Made by a program: the position numbers and the translations under genes. A DNA stretch of 64,000 nt, from NCBI GenBank assembly GCA_030770545.1, contig CM061092.1:18787501-18851500 (forward strand), in the 5' to 3' direction. This DNA comes from Macropodus opercularis (lineage: Eukaryota; Chordata; Actinopteri; Anabantiformes; Osphronemidae). The notes under the pieces were generated by a model. The model ran no database searches and was not told the DNA's origin. It saw nothing but the letters and a program-made list of their open reading frames with translations. Positions 6,116 to 18,269 of this stretch are shown piece after piece (position 1 is the first letter of the stretch; every line of letters starts with the position of its first letter).

Positions 6116-7392
6116 TTTTTGCATCTTCCGGGAGGCAATAGCAGGCAGTAATCTCCATGAACGTTTAGTGGGTGACTGGGCCGTCAAGCTTGACGTGTAG
6201 CTGGGTTTAGGCTCCAGTCCCAATTGAGGCATGGCTTCAAATCCAACCACTGAAATTTGCGTAGTTAGTCCGTGAGTGACTGAGCTTTGAAAGTTTTTTT
6301 AAAAAAAAAATCAGATGGTGTTCATGAGAGAGAGCAGCTGACTGCAGTCCTTGAGAAGCCCGTTCAACTTAGCGTAGAGAGTCAACAGTGGTGTGACACG
6401 TGAGTGACCGAAAATGAGATACGCTCCTGCACTTCTGTTCACCTGCGGTTCATGACAAACTGATTGCAGTAGTTGGGATGAGAAACTAAAAGTTCTTGCA
6501 CAAACTGTTTTGGTATCGCAGTCTGAGTGGTATTTTTCCAGTGTTCTTCGGAGCGAAGGTGTGCGGCAATGGCACGGAGGACACGTGGTCAGCAAACCTT
6601 ACCGTGGATTATGGAAGGCCTGCATGCAAAGACCACAACTTCCAAGACCTTTTTCTGTGGCAGTGTGGCCGAGCACCCAAGGCGCTGGATTAAGGCTCCA
6701 GTCTCATTTAAGGTGTGGGATCTCTTAGAAAGTTCTAAATTTATCAAAACGTAACCTCACAATGTACAAACTTTCAGGCGTGGTAAATTCTCGCATGAGT
6801 TCAAGTTTCTCACGAATCCACTAGTGCCCCATGTGTGCGATACTGCTTCACGCTGAGCTGTAACAATCAAGCAGGTTTTGTGGAAACACCTTTGGCCAGA
6901 CACACACTTCTTTGTATAGTAAGTTTGGAGTTCAAGGATCCAAGAGGTTAGGTACAGTGTCATTTCTTTTTCGTGAACTGGTGCCTTTACACAGAACCAG
7001 TAGAAGCCTTTATTTCAAGGGGGCCCTAATGTGTAGGGGTTTCTCTTGTTTTTAAATCCGTCTGATTTGGAGAATCTATGAACAAGTAATGGTGTAGGAG
7101 GCTGTAAATTGTTCATTGTGAGTCAAAATCTACCTGCAAACACTTTAGAGTTAAGCTCTGTGTTTGAAAATACATTGCACCTAACCTCTTAGATCCTTGA
7201 ACTCAAAACCTACTATACAATAAAGTGCGTGTCTGGTCAAAGGTACTTCCACAAAACCCACTTGACTGTTAGAGCTCAGCGTCAAGTAAAATTGTATGAT
7301 CTGTATGTAAAGCCACTATGGATATTCCACCCTGAGTCGCCTGTCTTAGGTCACACTGGCGTAATTGCTTTTTTGCTTTGCTTTGCTTTTAA

Positions 7393-7474
7393 GGTAGTGT
7401 GGCCGAGTGGTCTAAGGCGCTGGATTAAGGCTCCAGTCTCATTTGAGGCGTGGGTTCAAATCCCACCACTGCCA
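7393..7474 (+). tRNA. tRNA-Leu-AAG: tRNA-Leu(AAG), M3
   Basis: Consensus. Confidence 0.95.
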
Positions 7475-7789
7475 AAATGCTCTGAGGCCAACAAAGCGTA
7501 ACCTCTCAAAGTGCAGACATGTAGCGAATTCCCGTACGACTTCAAGTTTCTCATGAATCCACTAGTGCCCCATGTTTATGATTCTACCTCACGCTGAGCC
7601 GTATCAATCAAGTAGGTTGTGTGGAAGCACCTTTGGTTGCACTCTGAGCTATACCTGCGTAGGCATTGTCCACACACTTCTTTGTATTATAGGTTTGGAG
7701 CTTGGGTACAATACAATTTCTTTCTCCTAAGCTTCTGCCATTACACGGAACACTTAACTACACCCTAGTAGTAAACTAAAGGCTGTTTT

Positions 7790-7862
7790 CGAGCTAGCCA
7801 GGAGTCGAACCTAGAATCTTCTGATCCGAAGTCAGACGCGTTATCCATTACGCCACTAGCCC
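7790..7862 (-). tRNA. tRNA-Arg-TCG: tRNA-Arg(TCG), M3
   Basis: Consensus. Confidence 0.95.
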
Positions 7863-7961
7863 TGCTTTAGCTTGTGCACACATGTCGCAACATTGCCTGT
7901 ACGCGATTGACAGCGACAAAGAGCATTGCATTGAACACCAAAACAAAGAAGAAGGTATCAG

Positions 7962-8033
7962 TGCCGTGACCCGGATTCGAACCGGGGTTGCTGCGGCCAC
8001 AACGCAGAGTACTAACCACTATACGATCACGGC
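7962..8033 (-). tRNA. tRNA-His-GTG: tRNA-His(GTG), M3
   Basis: Consensus. Confidence 0.95.
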
Positions 8034-8105
8034 TGGGTTGCTGCAACTGTGCCTCCGTGCGAGGTAAACAACTAGTCCTTATTACATCCAACTAAAGGCT
8101 GTTTT

Positions 8106-8178
8106 CTAGCTAGCCAGGAGTCGAACCTAGAATCTTCTGATCCGTAGTCAGACGCGTTATCCATTGCGCCACTAGCCC
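8106..8178 (-). tRNA. tRNA-Arg-ACG: tRNA-Arg(ACG), M3
   Basis: G1-A72 end mismatch. Confidence 0.85.
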
Positions 8179-8639
8179 TGCGTTTGGGAGTGCATAGGTG
8201 TCACAATATTGCCTATACATCGTTGACAGGCAAACAAATATCTTCCCCCAGTTGTGGAGTTTGTCAGTTATCTGACAGTTTGCGAAGGTCGCAGGCGGCA
8301 AGAAAAGAAGCAGTAGTCATGTGTGTAGTTCTGAACTTTGCAACAACAAGCATAGCATTGAATGCAATACATAATTGTCACAACATTGCATGTACCTGCT
8401 TAATATCGACAAAAATCTTCCTGCACGTACACGTTTACTGAGTTTGGCACTTATGTGACTGCTCGTGAAGGTTGCAGGTGTCAGAAAGTGGACCAGACGT
8501 CTTTGTGTGTAGTTGTAATCTTTGTAACAGGAAGCATAGCATTTAATGCAATGATCACCAAAACAAACAAGTTAAGGGACGTCACAGTGACGAGACTGGG
8601 ATTCGAACCGCAAATGCTGCAGTTTCTGACCGGCTCTCA

Positions 8640-8711
8640 GGCAGAGTGGCGCAGCGGAAGCACGCTGGGCCCATAACCCAGAGGTCGATGGATCGAAACC
8701 ATCCTCTGCTA
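8640..8711 (+). tRNA. tRNA-iMet-CAT: initiator tRNA-Met(CAT), M3 (variant)
   Basis: G1 for A1; D-stem AAGCACGC in place of AAGCGTGC gives C11-A24 but a G10-C25 pair. Confidence 0.8.
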
Positions 8712-8930
8712 ATTGCGTTAGTGTTCGCTGTCAAGCTGTGTGATTAACACAGGGTATATGTTTTTGCCGTTTGCATTAAAGCACAAGTGTTCAGGGTTCT
8801 TTCCACCTCTTAATGGTTCAGCGATCTGTATGTAAAGCCACTGTGGACATTCCACCCCGAGTCGCCCGTCTCAGGCCAGCCTGGCATTAGTGCTTTCTTT
8901 GTTAGCCATGCATCAATTGCTTCCTTTTAA

Positions 8931-9012
8931 GGTAGTGTGGCCAAGTGGTCTAAGGCGCTGGATTTAGGCTCCAGTCTCAATTAAGGCGTGGGTTCAAATC
9001 CCACCACTGAAA
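8931..9012 (+). pseudogene. Chimeric Leu(TAG), M4
   Basis: The Leu(TAG) body is joined to the 3' end of Leu relic 1 through the shared CCCACC-ACTG. The 3' acceptor strand is CACTGAA, so pairs 1-72 and 2-71 are lost. The T5 terminator is also lost; the next T run is the T/A tract at 9051. A CCAAG change also hits the A box. Confidence 0.85.
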
Positions 9013-10149
9013 TTTGCGTAGTTAGTCCGTGAGTGACTGAGCTTTGAAAGTTTTTTAAAAAAAAAAATCAGATGGTGTTCATGAGAGAGAGCAGCTGACT
9101 GCAGTCCTTGAGAAGCCCGTGCAACTTAGCGTAGAGAGTCAACAGTGGTGTGACACGTGAGTGACCGAAAATGAGATACGCTCCTGCACTTCTGTTCACC
9201 TGCGGTTCATGACAAACTGATTGCAGTAGTTGGGATGAGAAACTAAAAGTTCTTGCACAAACTGTTTTGGTATCGCAGTCTGAGTGGTATTTTTCCAATG
9301 TTCTTCGGAGCGAAGGTGTGCGGCAATGGCACGGAGGACACGTGGTCAGCAAACCTTACCGTGGATTATGGAAGGCCTGCATGCAAAGACCACAACTTCC
9401 AAGACCTTTTTCTGTGGCAGTGTGGCCGAGCACCCAAGGCGCTGGATTAAGGCTCCAGTCTCATTTAAGGTGTGGGATCTCTTAGAAAGTTCTAAATTTA
9501 TCAAAGCGTAACCTCACAATGTACAAACTTTCAGGCGTGGTAAATTCTCGCATGAGTTCAAGTTTCTCACGAATCCACTAGTGCCCCATGTGTGCGATAC
9601 TGCTTCACGCTGAGCTGTAACAATCAAGCAGGTTTTGTGGAAACACCTTTGGCCAGACACACACTTCTTTGTATAGTAAGTTTGGAGTTCAAGGATCCAA
9701 GAGGTTAGGTACAGTGTCATTTCTTTTTCGTGAACTGGTGCCTTTACACAGAACCAGTAGAAGCCTTTATTTCAAGGGGGCCCTAATGTGTAGGGGTTTC
9801 TCTTGTTTTTAAATCCGTCTGATTTGGAGAATCTATGAACAAGTAATGGTGTAGGAGGCTGTAAATTGTTCATTGTGAGTCAAAATCTACCTGCAAACAC
9901 TTTAGAGTTAAGCTCTGTGTTTGAAAATACATTGCACCTAACCTCTTAGATCCTTGAACTCAAAACCTACTATACAATAAAGTGCGTGTCTGGTCAAAGG
10001 TACTTCCACAAAACCCACTTGACTGTTAGAGCTCAGCGTCAAGTAAAATTGTATGATCTGTATGTAAAGCCACTATGGATATTCCACCCTGAGTCGCCTG
10101 TCTTAGGTCACACTGGCGTAATTGCTTTTTTGCTTTGCTTTGCTTTTAA

Positions 10150-10231
10150 GGTAGTGTGGCCGAGTGGTCTAAGGTGCTGGATTAAGGCTCCAGTCTCATT
10201 TGAGGCGTGGGTTCAAATCCCACCACTGCCA
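10150..10231 (+). tRNA. tRNA-Leu-AAG: tRNA-Leu(AAG), M4
   Basis: C25 to T (G10-U25 wobble), shared only with M8. Confidence 0.93.
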
Positions 10232-10546
10232 AAACGCTCTGAGGCCAACAAAGCGTAACCTCTCAAAGTGCAGATATGTAGCGAATTCCCGTACGACTTC
10301 AAGTTTCTCATGAATCCACTAGTGCCCCATGTGTATGATTCTACCTCACGCTGAGCCGTAACAATCAAGTAGGTTGTGTGGAAGCACCTTTGGTTGCACT
10401 CTGAGCTATACCTGCGTAGGCATTGTCCACACACTTCTTTGTATTATAGGTTTGGAGCTTGGGTACAATACAATTTCTTTCTCCTAAGCTTCTGCCATTA
10501 CACGGAACACTTAACTACACCCTAGTAGTAAACTAAAGGCTGTTTT

Positions 10547-10619
10547 CGAGCTAGCCAGGAGTCGAACCTAGAATCTTCTGATCCGAAGTCAGACGCGTTA
10601 TCCATTACGCCACTAGCCC
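10547..10619 (-). tRNA. tRNA-Arg-TCG: tRNA-Arg(TCG), M4
   Basis: Consensus. Confidence 0.95.
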
Positions 10620-10718
10620 TGCTTTAGCTTGTGCACACATGTCGCAACATTGCCTGTACGCGATTGACAGCGACAAAGAGCATTGCATTGAACACCAAAA
10701 CAAAGAAGAAGGTATCAG

Positions 10719-10790
10719 TGCCGTGACCCGGATTCGAACCGGGGTTGCTGCGGCCACAACGCAGAGTACTAACCACTATACGATCACGGC
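10719..10790 (-). tRNA. tRNA-His-GTG: tRNA-His(GTG), M4
   Basis: Consensus. Confidence 0.95.
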
Positions 10791-10862
10791 TGGGTTGCTG
10801 CAACTGTGCCTCCGTGCGAGGTAAACAACTAGTCCTTATTACATCCAACTAAAGGCTGTTTT

Positions 10863-10935
10863 CTAGCTAGCCAGGAGTCGAACCTAGAATCTTCTGATCC
10901 GTAGTCAGACGCGTTATCCATTGCGCCACTAGCCC
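10863..10935 (-). tRNA. tRNA-Arg-ACG: tRNA-Arg(ACG), M4
   Basis: G1-A72 end mismatch. Confidence 0.85.
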
Positions 10936-11395
10936 TGCGTTTGGGAGTGCATAGGTGTCACAATATTGCCTATACATCGTTGACAGGCAAACAAATATCT
11001 TCCCCCAGTTGTGGAGTTTGTCAGTTATCTGACAGTTTGCGAAGGTCGCAGGCGGCAAGAAAAGAAGCAGTAGTCATGTGTGTAGTTCTGAACTTTGCAA
11101 CAACAAGCATAGCATTGAATGCAATACATAATTGTCACAACATTGCATGTACCTGCTTAATATCGACAAAAATCTTCCTGCACGTACACGTTTACTGAGT
11201 TTGGCACTTATGTGACTGCTCGTGAAGGTTGCAGGTGTCAGAAAGTGGACCAGACGTCTTTGTGTGTAGTTGTAATCTTTGTAACAGGAAGCATAGCATT
11301 TAATGCAATGATCACCAAAACAAACAAGTTAAGGGACGTCACAGTGACGAGACTGGGATCGAACCGCAAATGCTGCAGTTTCTGACCGGCTCTCA

Positions 11396-11467
11396 GGCAG
11401 AGTGGCGCAGCGGAAGCATGCTGGGCCCATAACCCAGAGGTCGATGGATCGAAACCATCCTCTGCTA
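11396..11467 (+). tRNA. tRNA-iMet-CAT: initiator tRNA-Met(CAT), M4 (variant)
   Basis: G1 for A1 and A24 in the D-stem; acceptor otherwise paired. Confidence 0.8.
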
Positions 11468-11686
11468 ATTGCGTTAGTGTTCGCTGTCAAGCTGTGTGAT
11501 TAACACAGGGTATATGTTTTTGCCGTTTGCATTAAAGCACAAGTGTTCAGGGTTCTTTCCACCTCTTAATGGTTCAGCGATCTGTATGTAAAGCCACTGT
11601 GGACATTCCACCCCGAGTCGCCCGTCTCAGGCCAGCCTGGCATTAGTGCTTTCTTTGTTAGCCATGCATCAATTGCTTCCTTTTAA

Positions 11687-11768
11687 GGTAGTGTGGCCGA
11701 GTGGTCTAAGGCGCTGGATTTAGGCTCCAGTCTCAATTAAGGCGTGGGTTCAAATCCCACCACTGAAA
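11687..11768 (+). pseudogene. Chimeric Leu(TAG), M5
   Basis: Same fusion as M4 but with a normal A box. Acceptor pairs 1-72 and 2-71 are lost. Confidence 0.85.
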
Positions 11769-12905
11769 TTTGCGTAGTTAGTCCGTGAGTGACTGAGCTT
11801 TGAAAGTTTTTTTTAAAAAAAAATCAGATGGTGTTCATGAGAGAGAGCAGCTGACTGCAGTCCTTGAGAAGCCCGTGCAACTTAGCGTAGAGAGTCAACA
11901 GTGGTGTGACACGTGAGTGACCGAAAATGAGATACGCTCCTGCACTTCTGTTCACCTGCGGTTCATGACAAACTGATTGCAGTAGTTGGGATGAGAAACT
12001 AAAAGTTCTTGCACAAACTGTTTTGGTATCGCAGTCTGAGTGGTATTTTTCCAATGTTCTTCGGAGCGAAGGTGTGCGGCAATGGCACGGAGGACACGTG
12101 GTCAGCAAACCTTACCGTGGATTATGGAAGGCCTGCATGCAAAGACCACAACTTCCAAGACCTTTTTCTGTGGCAGTGTGGCCGAGCACCCAAGGCGCTG
12201 GATTAAGGCTCCAGTCTCATTTAAGGTGTGGGATCTCTTAGAAAGTTCTAAATTTATCAAAGCGTAACCTCACAATGTACAAACTTTCAGGCGTGGTAAA
12301 TTCTCGCATGAGTTCAAGTTTCTCACGAATCCACTAGTGCCCCATGTGTGCGATTCTGCTTCACGCTGAGCTGTAACAATCAAGCAGGTTTTGTGGAAAC
12401 ACCTTTGGCCAGACACACACTTCTTTGTATAGTAAGTTTGGAGTTCAAGGATCCAAGAGGTTAGGTACAGTGTCATTTCTTTTTCGTGAACTGGTGCCTT
12501 TACATAGAACAAGTAGAAGCCTTTATTTCAAGGGGGCCCTAATGTGTAGGGGTTTCTCTTGTTTTTAAATCCGTCTGATTTGGAGAATCTATGAACAAGT
12601 AATGGTGTAGGAGGCTGTAAATTGTTCATTGTGAGTCAAAATCTACCTGCAAACACTTTAGAGTTAAGCTCTGTGTTTGAAAATACATTGCACCTAACCT
12701 CTTAGATCCTTGAACTCAAAACCTACTATACAATAAAGTGCGTGTCTGGTCAAAGGTACTTCCACAAAACCCACTTGACTGTTAGAGCTCAGCGTCAAGT
12801 AAAATTGTATGATCTGTATGTAAAGCCACTATGGATATTCCACCCTGAGTCGCCTGTCTTAGGTCACACTGGCGTAATTGCTTTTTTGCTTTGCTTTGCT
12901 TTTAA

Positions 12906-12987
12906 GGTAGTGTGGCCGAGTGGTCTAAGGCGCTGGATTAAGGCTCCAGTCTCATTTGAGGCGTGGGTTCAAATCCCACCACTGAAA
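12906..12987 (+). pseudogene. Chimeric Leu(AAG), M5
   Basis: Leu(AAG) body joined to the same relic-1 tail CACTGAA; it is the junction of the 1.22-kb duplication. Confidence 0.85.
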
Positions 12988-14125
12988 TTTGCGTAGTTAG
13001 TCCGTGAGTGACTGAGCTTTGAAAGTTTTTAAAAAAAAAAAAATCAGATGGTGTTCATGAGAGAGAGCAGCTGACTGCAGTCCTTGAGAAGCCCGTGCAA
13101 CTTAGCGTAGAGAGTCAACAGTGGTGTGACACGTGAGTGACCGAAAATGAGATATGCTCCTGCACTTCTGTTCACCTGCGGTTCATGACAAACTGATTGC
13201 AGTAGTTGGGATGAGAAACTAAAAGTTCTTGCACAAACTGTTTTGGTATCGCAGTCTGAGTGGTATTTTTCCAATGTTCTTCGGAGCGAAGGTGTGCGGC
13301 AATGGCACGGAGGACACGTGGTCAGCAAACCTTACCGTGGATTATGGAAGGCCTGCATGCAAAGACCACAACTTCCAAGACCTTTTTCTGTGGCAGTGTG
13401 GCCGAGCACCCAAGGCGCTGGATTAAGGCTCCAGTCTCATTTAAGGTGTGGGATCTCTTAGAAAGTTCTAAATTTATCAAAGCGTAACCTCACAATGTAC
13501 AAACTTTCAGGCGTGGTAAATTCTCGCATGAGTTCAAGTTTCTCACGAATCCACTAGTGCCCCATGTGTGCGATACTGCTTCACGCTGAGCTGTAACAAT
13601 CAAGCAGGTTTTGTGGAAACACCTTTGGCCAGACACACACTTCTTTGTATAGTAAGTTTGGAGTTCAAGGATCCAAGAGGTTAGGTACAGTGTCATTTCT
13701 TTTTCGTGAACTGGTGCCTTTACATAGAACAAGTAGAAGCCTTTATTTCAAGGGGGCCCTAATGTGTAGGGGTTTCTCTTGTTTTTAAATCCGTCTGATT
13801 TGGAGAATCTATGAACAAGTAATGGTGTAGGAGGCTGTAAATTGTTCATTGTGAGTCAAAATCTACCTGCAAACACTTTAGAGTTAAGCTCTGTGTTTGA
13901 AAATACATTGCACCTAACCTCTTAGATCCTTGAACTCAAAACCTACTATACAATAAAGTGCGTGTCTGGTCAAAGGTACTTCCACAAAACCCACTTGACT
14001 GTTAGAGCTCAGCGTCAAGTAAAATTGTATGATCTGTATGTAAAGCCACTATGGATATTCCACCCTGAGTCGCCTGTCTTAGGTCACACTGGCGTAATTG
14101 CTTTTTTGCTTTGCTTTGCTTTTAA

Positions 14126-14207
14126 GGTAGTGTGGCCGAGTGGTCTAAGGCGCTGGATTAAGGCTCCAGTCTCATTTGAGGCGTGGGTTCAAATCCCACC
14201 ACTGCCA
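14126..14207 (+). tRNA. tRNA-Leu-AAG: tRNA-Leu(AAG), M5
   Basis: Consensus; the intact second copy of the duplicated segment. Confidence 0.95.
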
Positions 14208-14522
14208 AAACGCTCTGAGGCCAACAAAGCGTAACCTCTCAAAGTGCAGATATGTAGCGAATTCCCGTACGACTTCAAGTTTCTCATGAATCCACTAGTG
14301 CCCCATGTGTATGATTCTACCTCACGCTGAGCCGTAACAATCAAGTAGGTTGTGTGGAAGCACCTTTGGTTGCACTCTGAGCTATACCTGCGTAGGCATT
14401 GTCCACACACTTCTTTGTATTATAGGTTTGGAGCTTGGGTACAATACAATTTCTTTCTCCTAAGCTTCTGCCATTACACGGAACACTTAACTACACCCTA
14501 GTAGTAAACTAAAGGCTGTTTT

Positions 14523-14595
14523 CGAGCTAGCCAGGAGTCGAACCTAGAATCTTCTGATCCGAAGTCAGACGCGTTATCCATTACGCCACTAGCCC
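14523..14595 (-). tRNA. tRNA-Arg-TCG: tRNA-Arg(TCG), M5
   Basis: Consensus. Confidence 0.95.
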
Positions 14596-14694
14596 TGCTT
14601 TAGCTTGTGCACACATGTCGCAACATTGCCTGTACGCGATTGACAGCGACAAAGAGCATTGCATTGAACACCAAAACAAAGAAGAAGGTATCAG

Positions 14695-14766
14695 TGCCGT
14701 GACCCGGATTCGAACCGGGGTTGCTGCGGCCACAACGCAGAGTACTAACCACTATACGATCACGGC
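14695..14766 (-). tRNA. tRNA-His-GTG: tRNA-His(GTG), M5
   Basis: Consensus. Confidence 0.95.
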
Positions 14767-14838
14767 TGGGTTGCTGCAACTGTGCCTCCGTGCGAGGTAA
14801 ACAACTAGTCCTTATTACATCCAACTAAAGGCTGTTTT

Positions 14839-14911
14839 CGAGCTAGCCAGGAGTTGAACCTAGAATCTTCTGATCCGTAGTCAGACGCGTTATCCATTGC
14901 GCCACTAGCCC
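14839..14911 (-). tRNA. tRNA-Arg-ACG: tRNA-Arg(ACG), M5
   Basis: Acceptor fully paired; T-loop G57 is A (private), keeping a purine. Confidence 0.92.
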
Positions 14912-15372
14912 TGCGTTTGGGAGTGCATAGGTGTCACAATATTGCCTATACATCGTTGACAGGCAAACAAATATCTTCCCCCAGTTGTGGAGTTTGTCAG
15001 TTATCTGACAGTTTGCGAAGGTCGCAGGCGGCAAGAAAAGAAGCAATAGTCATGTGTGTAGTTCTGAACTTTGCAACAACAAGCATAGCATTGAATGCAA
15101 TACATAATTGTCACAACATTGCATGTACCTGCTTAATATCGACAAAAATCTTCCTGCACGTACACGTTTACTGAGTTTGGCACTTATGTGACTGCTCGTG
15201 AAGGTTGCAGGTGTCAGAAAGTGGACCAGACGTCTTTGTGTGTAGTTGTAATCTTTGTAACAGGAAGCATAGCATTTAATGCAATGATCACCAAAACAAA
15301 CAAGTTAAGGGACGTCACAGTGACGAGACTGGGATTCGAACCGCAAATGCTGCAGTTTCTGACCGGCTCTCA

Positions 15373-15444
15373 AGCAGAGTGGCGCAGCGGAAGCGTGCTG
15401 GGCCCATAACCCAGAGGTCGATGGATCGAAACCATCCTCTGCTA
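15373..15444 (+). tRNA. tRNA-iMet-CAT: initiator tRNA-Met(CAT), M5
   Basis: Consensus. Confidence 0.96.
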
Positions 15445-15663
15445 ATTGCGTTAGTGTTCGCCGTCAAGCTGTGTGATTAACACAGGGTATATGTTTTTGC
15501 CGTTTGCATTAAAGCACAAGTGTTCAGGGTTCTTTCCACCTCTTAATGGTTCAGCGATCTGTATGTAAAGCCACTGTGGACATTCCACCCCGAGTCGCCC
15601 GTCTCAGGCCAGCCTGGCATTAGTGCTTTCTTTGTTAGCCATGCATCAATTGCTTCCTTTTAA

Positions 15664-15745
15664 GGTAGTGTGGCCGAGTGGTCTAAGGCGCTGGATTTAG
15701 GCTCCAGTCTCAATTGAGGCGTGGGTTCAAATCCCACCGCTGCCA
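15664..15745 (+). tRNA. tRNA-Leu-TAG: tRNA-Leu(TAG), M6
   Basis: Consensus with T5. Confidence 0.96.
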
Positions 15746-17022
15746 TTTTTGCATCTTCCGGGAGGCAATAGCAGGCAGTAATCTCCATGAACGTTTAGTG
15801 GGTGACTGGGCCGTCAAGCTTGACGTGTAGCTGGGTTTAGGCTCCAGTCCCAATTGAGGCATGGCTTCAAATCCAACCACTGAAATTTGCGTAGTTAGTC
15901 CGTGAGTGACTGAGCTTTGAAAGTTTTTTTTAAAAAAAAATCAGATGGTGTTCATGAGAGAGAGCAGCTGACTGCAGTCCTTGAGAAGCCCGTTCAACTT
16001 AGCGTAGAGAGTCAACAGTGGTGTGACACGTGAGTGACCGAAAATGAGATACGCTCCTGCACTTCTGTTCACCTGCGGTTCATGACAAACTGATTGCAGT
16101 AGTTGGGATGAGAAACTAAAAGTTCTTGCACAAACTGTTTTGGTATCGCAGTCTGAGTGGTATTTTTCCAGTGTTCTTCGGAGCGAAGGTGTGCGGCAAT
16201 GGCACGGAGGACACGTGGTCAGCAAACCTTACCGTGGATTATGGAAGGCCTGCATGCAAAGACCACAACTTCCAAGACCTTTTTCTGTGGCAGTGTGGCC
16301 GAGCACCCAAGGCGCTGGATTAAGGCTCCAGTCTCATTTGAGGTGTGGGATCTCTTAGAAAGTTCTAAATTTATCAAAACGTAACCTCACAATGTACAAA
16401 CTTTCAGGCGTGGTAAATTCTCGCATGAGTTCAAGTTTCTCACGAATCCACTAGTGCCCCATGTGTGCGATACTGCTTCACGCTGAGCTGTAACAATCAA
16501 GCAGGTTTTGTGGAAACACCTTTGGCCAGACACACACTTCTTTGTATAGTAAGTTTGGAGTTCAAGGATCCAAGAGGTTAGGTACAGTGTCATTTCTTTT
16601 TCGTGAACTGGTGCCTTTACACAGAACCAGTAGAAGCCTTTATTTCAAGGGGGCCCTAATGTGTAGGGGTTTCTCTTGTTTTTAAATCCGTCTGATTTGG
16701 AGAATCTATGAACAAGTAATGGTGTAGGAGGCTGTAAATTGTTCATTGTGAGTCAAAATCTACCTGCAAACACTTTAGAGTTAAGCTCTGTGTTTGAAAA
16801 TACATTGCACCTAACCTCTTAGATCCTTGAACTCAAAACCTACTATACAATAAAGTGCGTGTCTGGTCAAAGGTACTTCCACAAAACCCACTTGACTGTT
16901 AGAGCTCAGCGTCAAGTAAAATTGTATGATCTGTATGTAAAGCCACTATGGATATTCCACCCTGAGTCGCCTGTCTTAGGTCACACTGGCGTAATTGCTT
17001 TTTTGCTTTGCTTTGCTTTTAA

Positions 17023-17104
17023 GGTAGTGTGGCCGAGTGGTCTAAGGCGCTGGATTAAGGCTCCAGTCTCATTTGAGGCGTGGGTTCAAATCCCACCACT
17101 GCCA
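17023..17104 (+). tRNA. tRNA-Leu-AAG: tRNA-Leu(AAG), M6
   Basis: Consensus. Confidence 0.95.
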
Positions 17105-17419
17105 AAATGCTCTGAGGCCAACAAAGCGTAACCTCTCAAAGTGCAGACATGTAGCGAATTCCCGTACGACTTCAAGTTTCTCATGAATCCACTAGTGCCC
17201 CATGTGTATGATTCTACCTCACGCTGAGCCGTATCAATCAAGTAGGTTGTGTGGAAGCACCTTTGGTTGCACTCTGAGCTATACCTGCGTAGGCATTGTC
17301 CACACACTTCTTTGTATTATAGGTTTGGAGCTTGGGTACAATACAATTTCTTTCTCCTAAGCTTCTGCCATTACACGGAACACTTAACTACACCCTAGTA
17401 GTAAACTAAAGGCTGTTTT

Positions 17420-17492
17420 CGAGCTAGCCAGGAGTCGAACCTAGAATCTTCTGATCCGAAGTCAGACGCGTTATCCATTACGCCACTAGCCC
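17420..17492 (-). tRNA. tRNA-Arg-TCG: tRNA-Arg(TCG), M6
   Basis: Consensus. Confidence 0.95.
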
Positions 17493-17591
17493 TGCTTTAG
17501 CTTGTGCACACATGTCGCAACATTGCCTGTACACGATTGACAGCGACAAAGAGCATTGCATTGAACACCAAAACAAAGAAGAAGGTATCAG

Positions 17592-17663
17592 TGCCGTGAC
17601 CCGGATTCGAACCGGGGTTGCTGCGGCCACAACGCAGAGTACTAACCACTATACGATCACGGC
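17592..17663 (-). tRNA. tRNA-His-GTG: tRNA-His(GTG), M6
   Basis: Consensus. Confidence 0.95.
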
Positions 17664-17735
17664 TGGGTTGCTGCAACTGTGCCTCCGTGCGAGGTAAACA
17701 ACTAGTCCTTATTACATCCAACTAAAGGCTGTTTT

Positions 17736-17808
17736 CTAGCTAGCCAGGAGTCGAACCTAGAATCTTCTGATCCGTAGTCAGACGCATTATCCATTGCGCC
17801 ACTAGCCC
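17736..17808 (-). tRNA. tRNA-Arg-ACG: tRNA-Arg(ACG), M6
   Basis: G1-A72 end mismatch plus a private C-to-T in the D-arm (AATGCGTC). Confidence 0.82.
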
Positions 17809-18269
17809 TGCGTTTGGGAGTGCATAGGTGTCACAATATTGCCTATACATCGTTGACAGGCAAACAAATATCTTCCCCCAGTTGTGGAGTTTGTCAGTTA
17901 TCTGACAGTTTGCGAAGGTCGCAGGCGGCAAGAAAAGAAGCAGTAGTCATGTGTGTAGTTCTGAACTTTGCAACAACAAGCATAGCATTGAATGCAATAC
18001 ATAATTGTCACAACATTGCATGTACCTGCTTAATATCGACAAAAATCTTCCTGCACGTACACGTTTACTGAGTTTGGCACTTATGTGACTGCTCGTGAAG
18101 GTTGCAGGTGTCAGAAAGTGGACCAGACGTCTTTGTGTGTAGTTGTAATCTTTGTAACAGGAAGCATAGCATTTAATGCAATGATCACCAAAACAAACAA
18201 GTTAAGGGACGTCACAGTGACGAGACTGGGATTCGAACCGCAAATGCTGCAGTTTCTGACCGGCTCTCA

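Larger units (their letters stand above)
5815..8711. repeat. tDNA monomer M3
   Basis: 2,897 bp, three GCTTT units. Shares private changes with M6, including the iMet G1/A24/C25 combination and an A-to-G at 6541. Confidence 0.97.
8712..11467. repeat. tDNA monomer M4
   Basis: 2,756 bp. It carries the 140-bp Leu deletion and a 1-bp deletion in the His relic. Shares a Leu(AAG) change and iMet variants with M8. Confidence 0.97.
11468..15444. repeat. tDNA monomer M5 with internal duplication
   Basis: 3,977 bp: a 140-bp-deleted monomer in which the stretch from the relic-1 end (CTGAAATTTGCG) to Leu(AAG) occurs twice (1,220 bp including one extra A). The T-for-A at 12354 is shared with M9. Confidence 0.95.

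Noticed and set aside
7229..7501. 90-codon plus-strand frame covering Leu(AAG)
   Set aside because: It reads through an obvious tRNA gene and is open only in some monomers, depending on the TTTGC repeat number.
12500..13050. Separate truncated monomer in M5
   Set aside because: It can be drawn as a truncated unit, but the length sum (2,757 + 1,220) and the Leu(AAG)-relic junction are explained more simply by one internal duplication.
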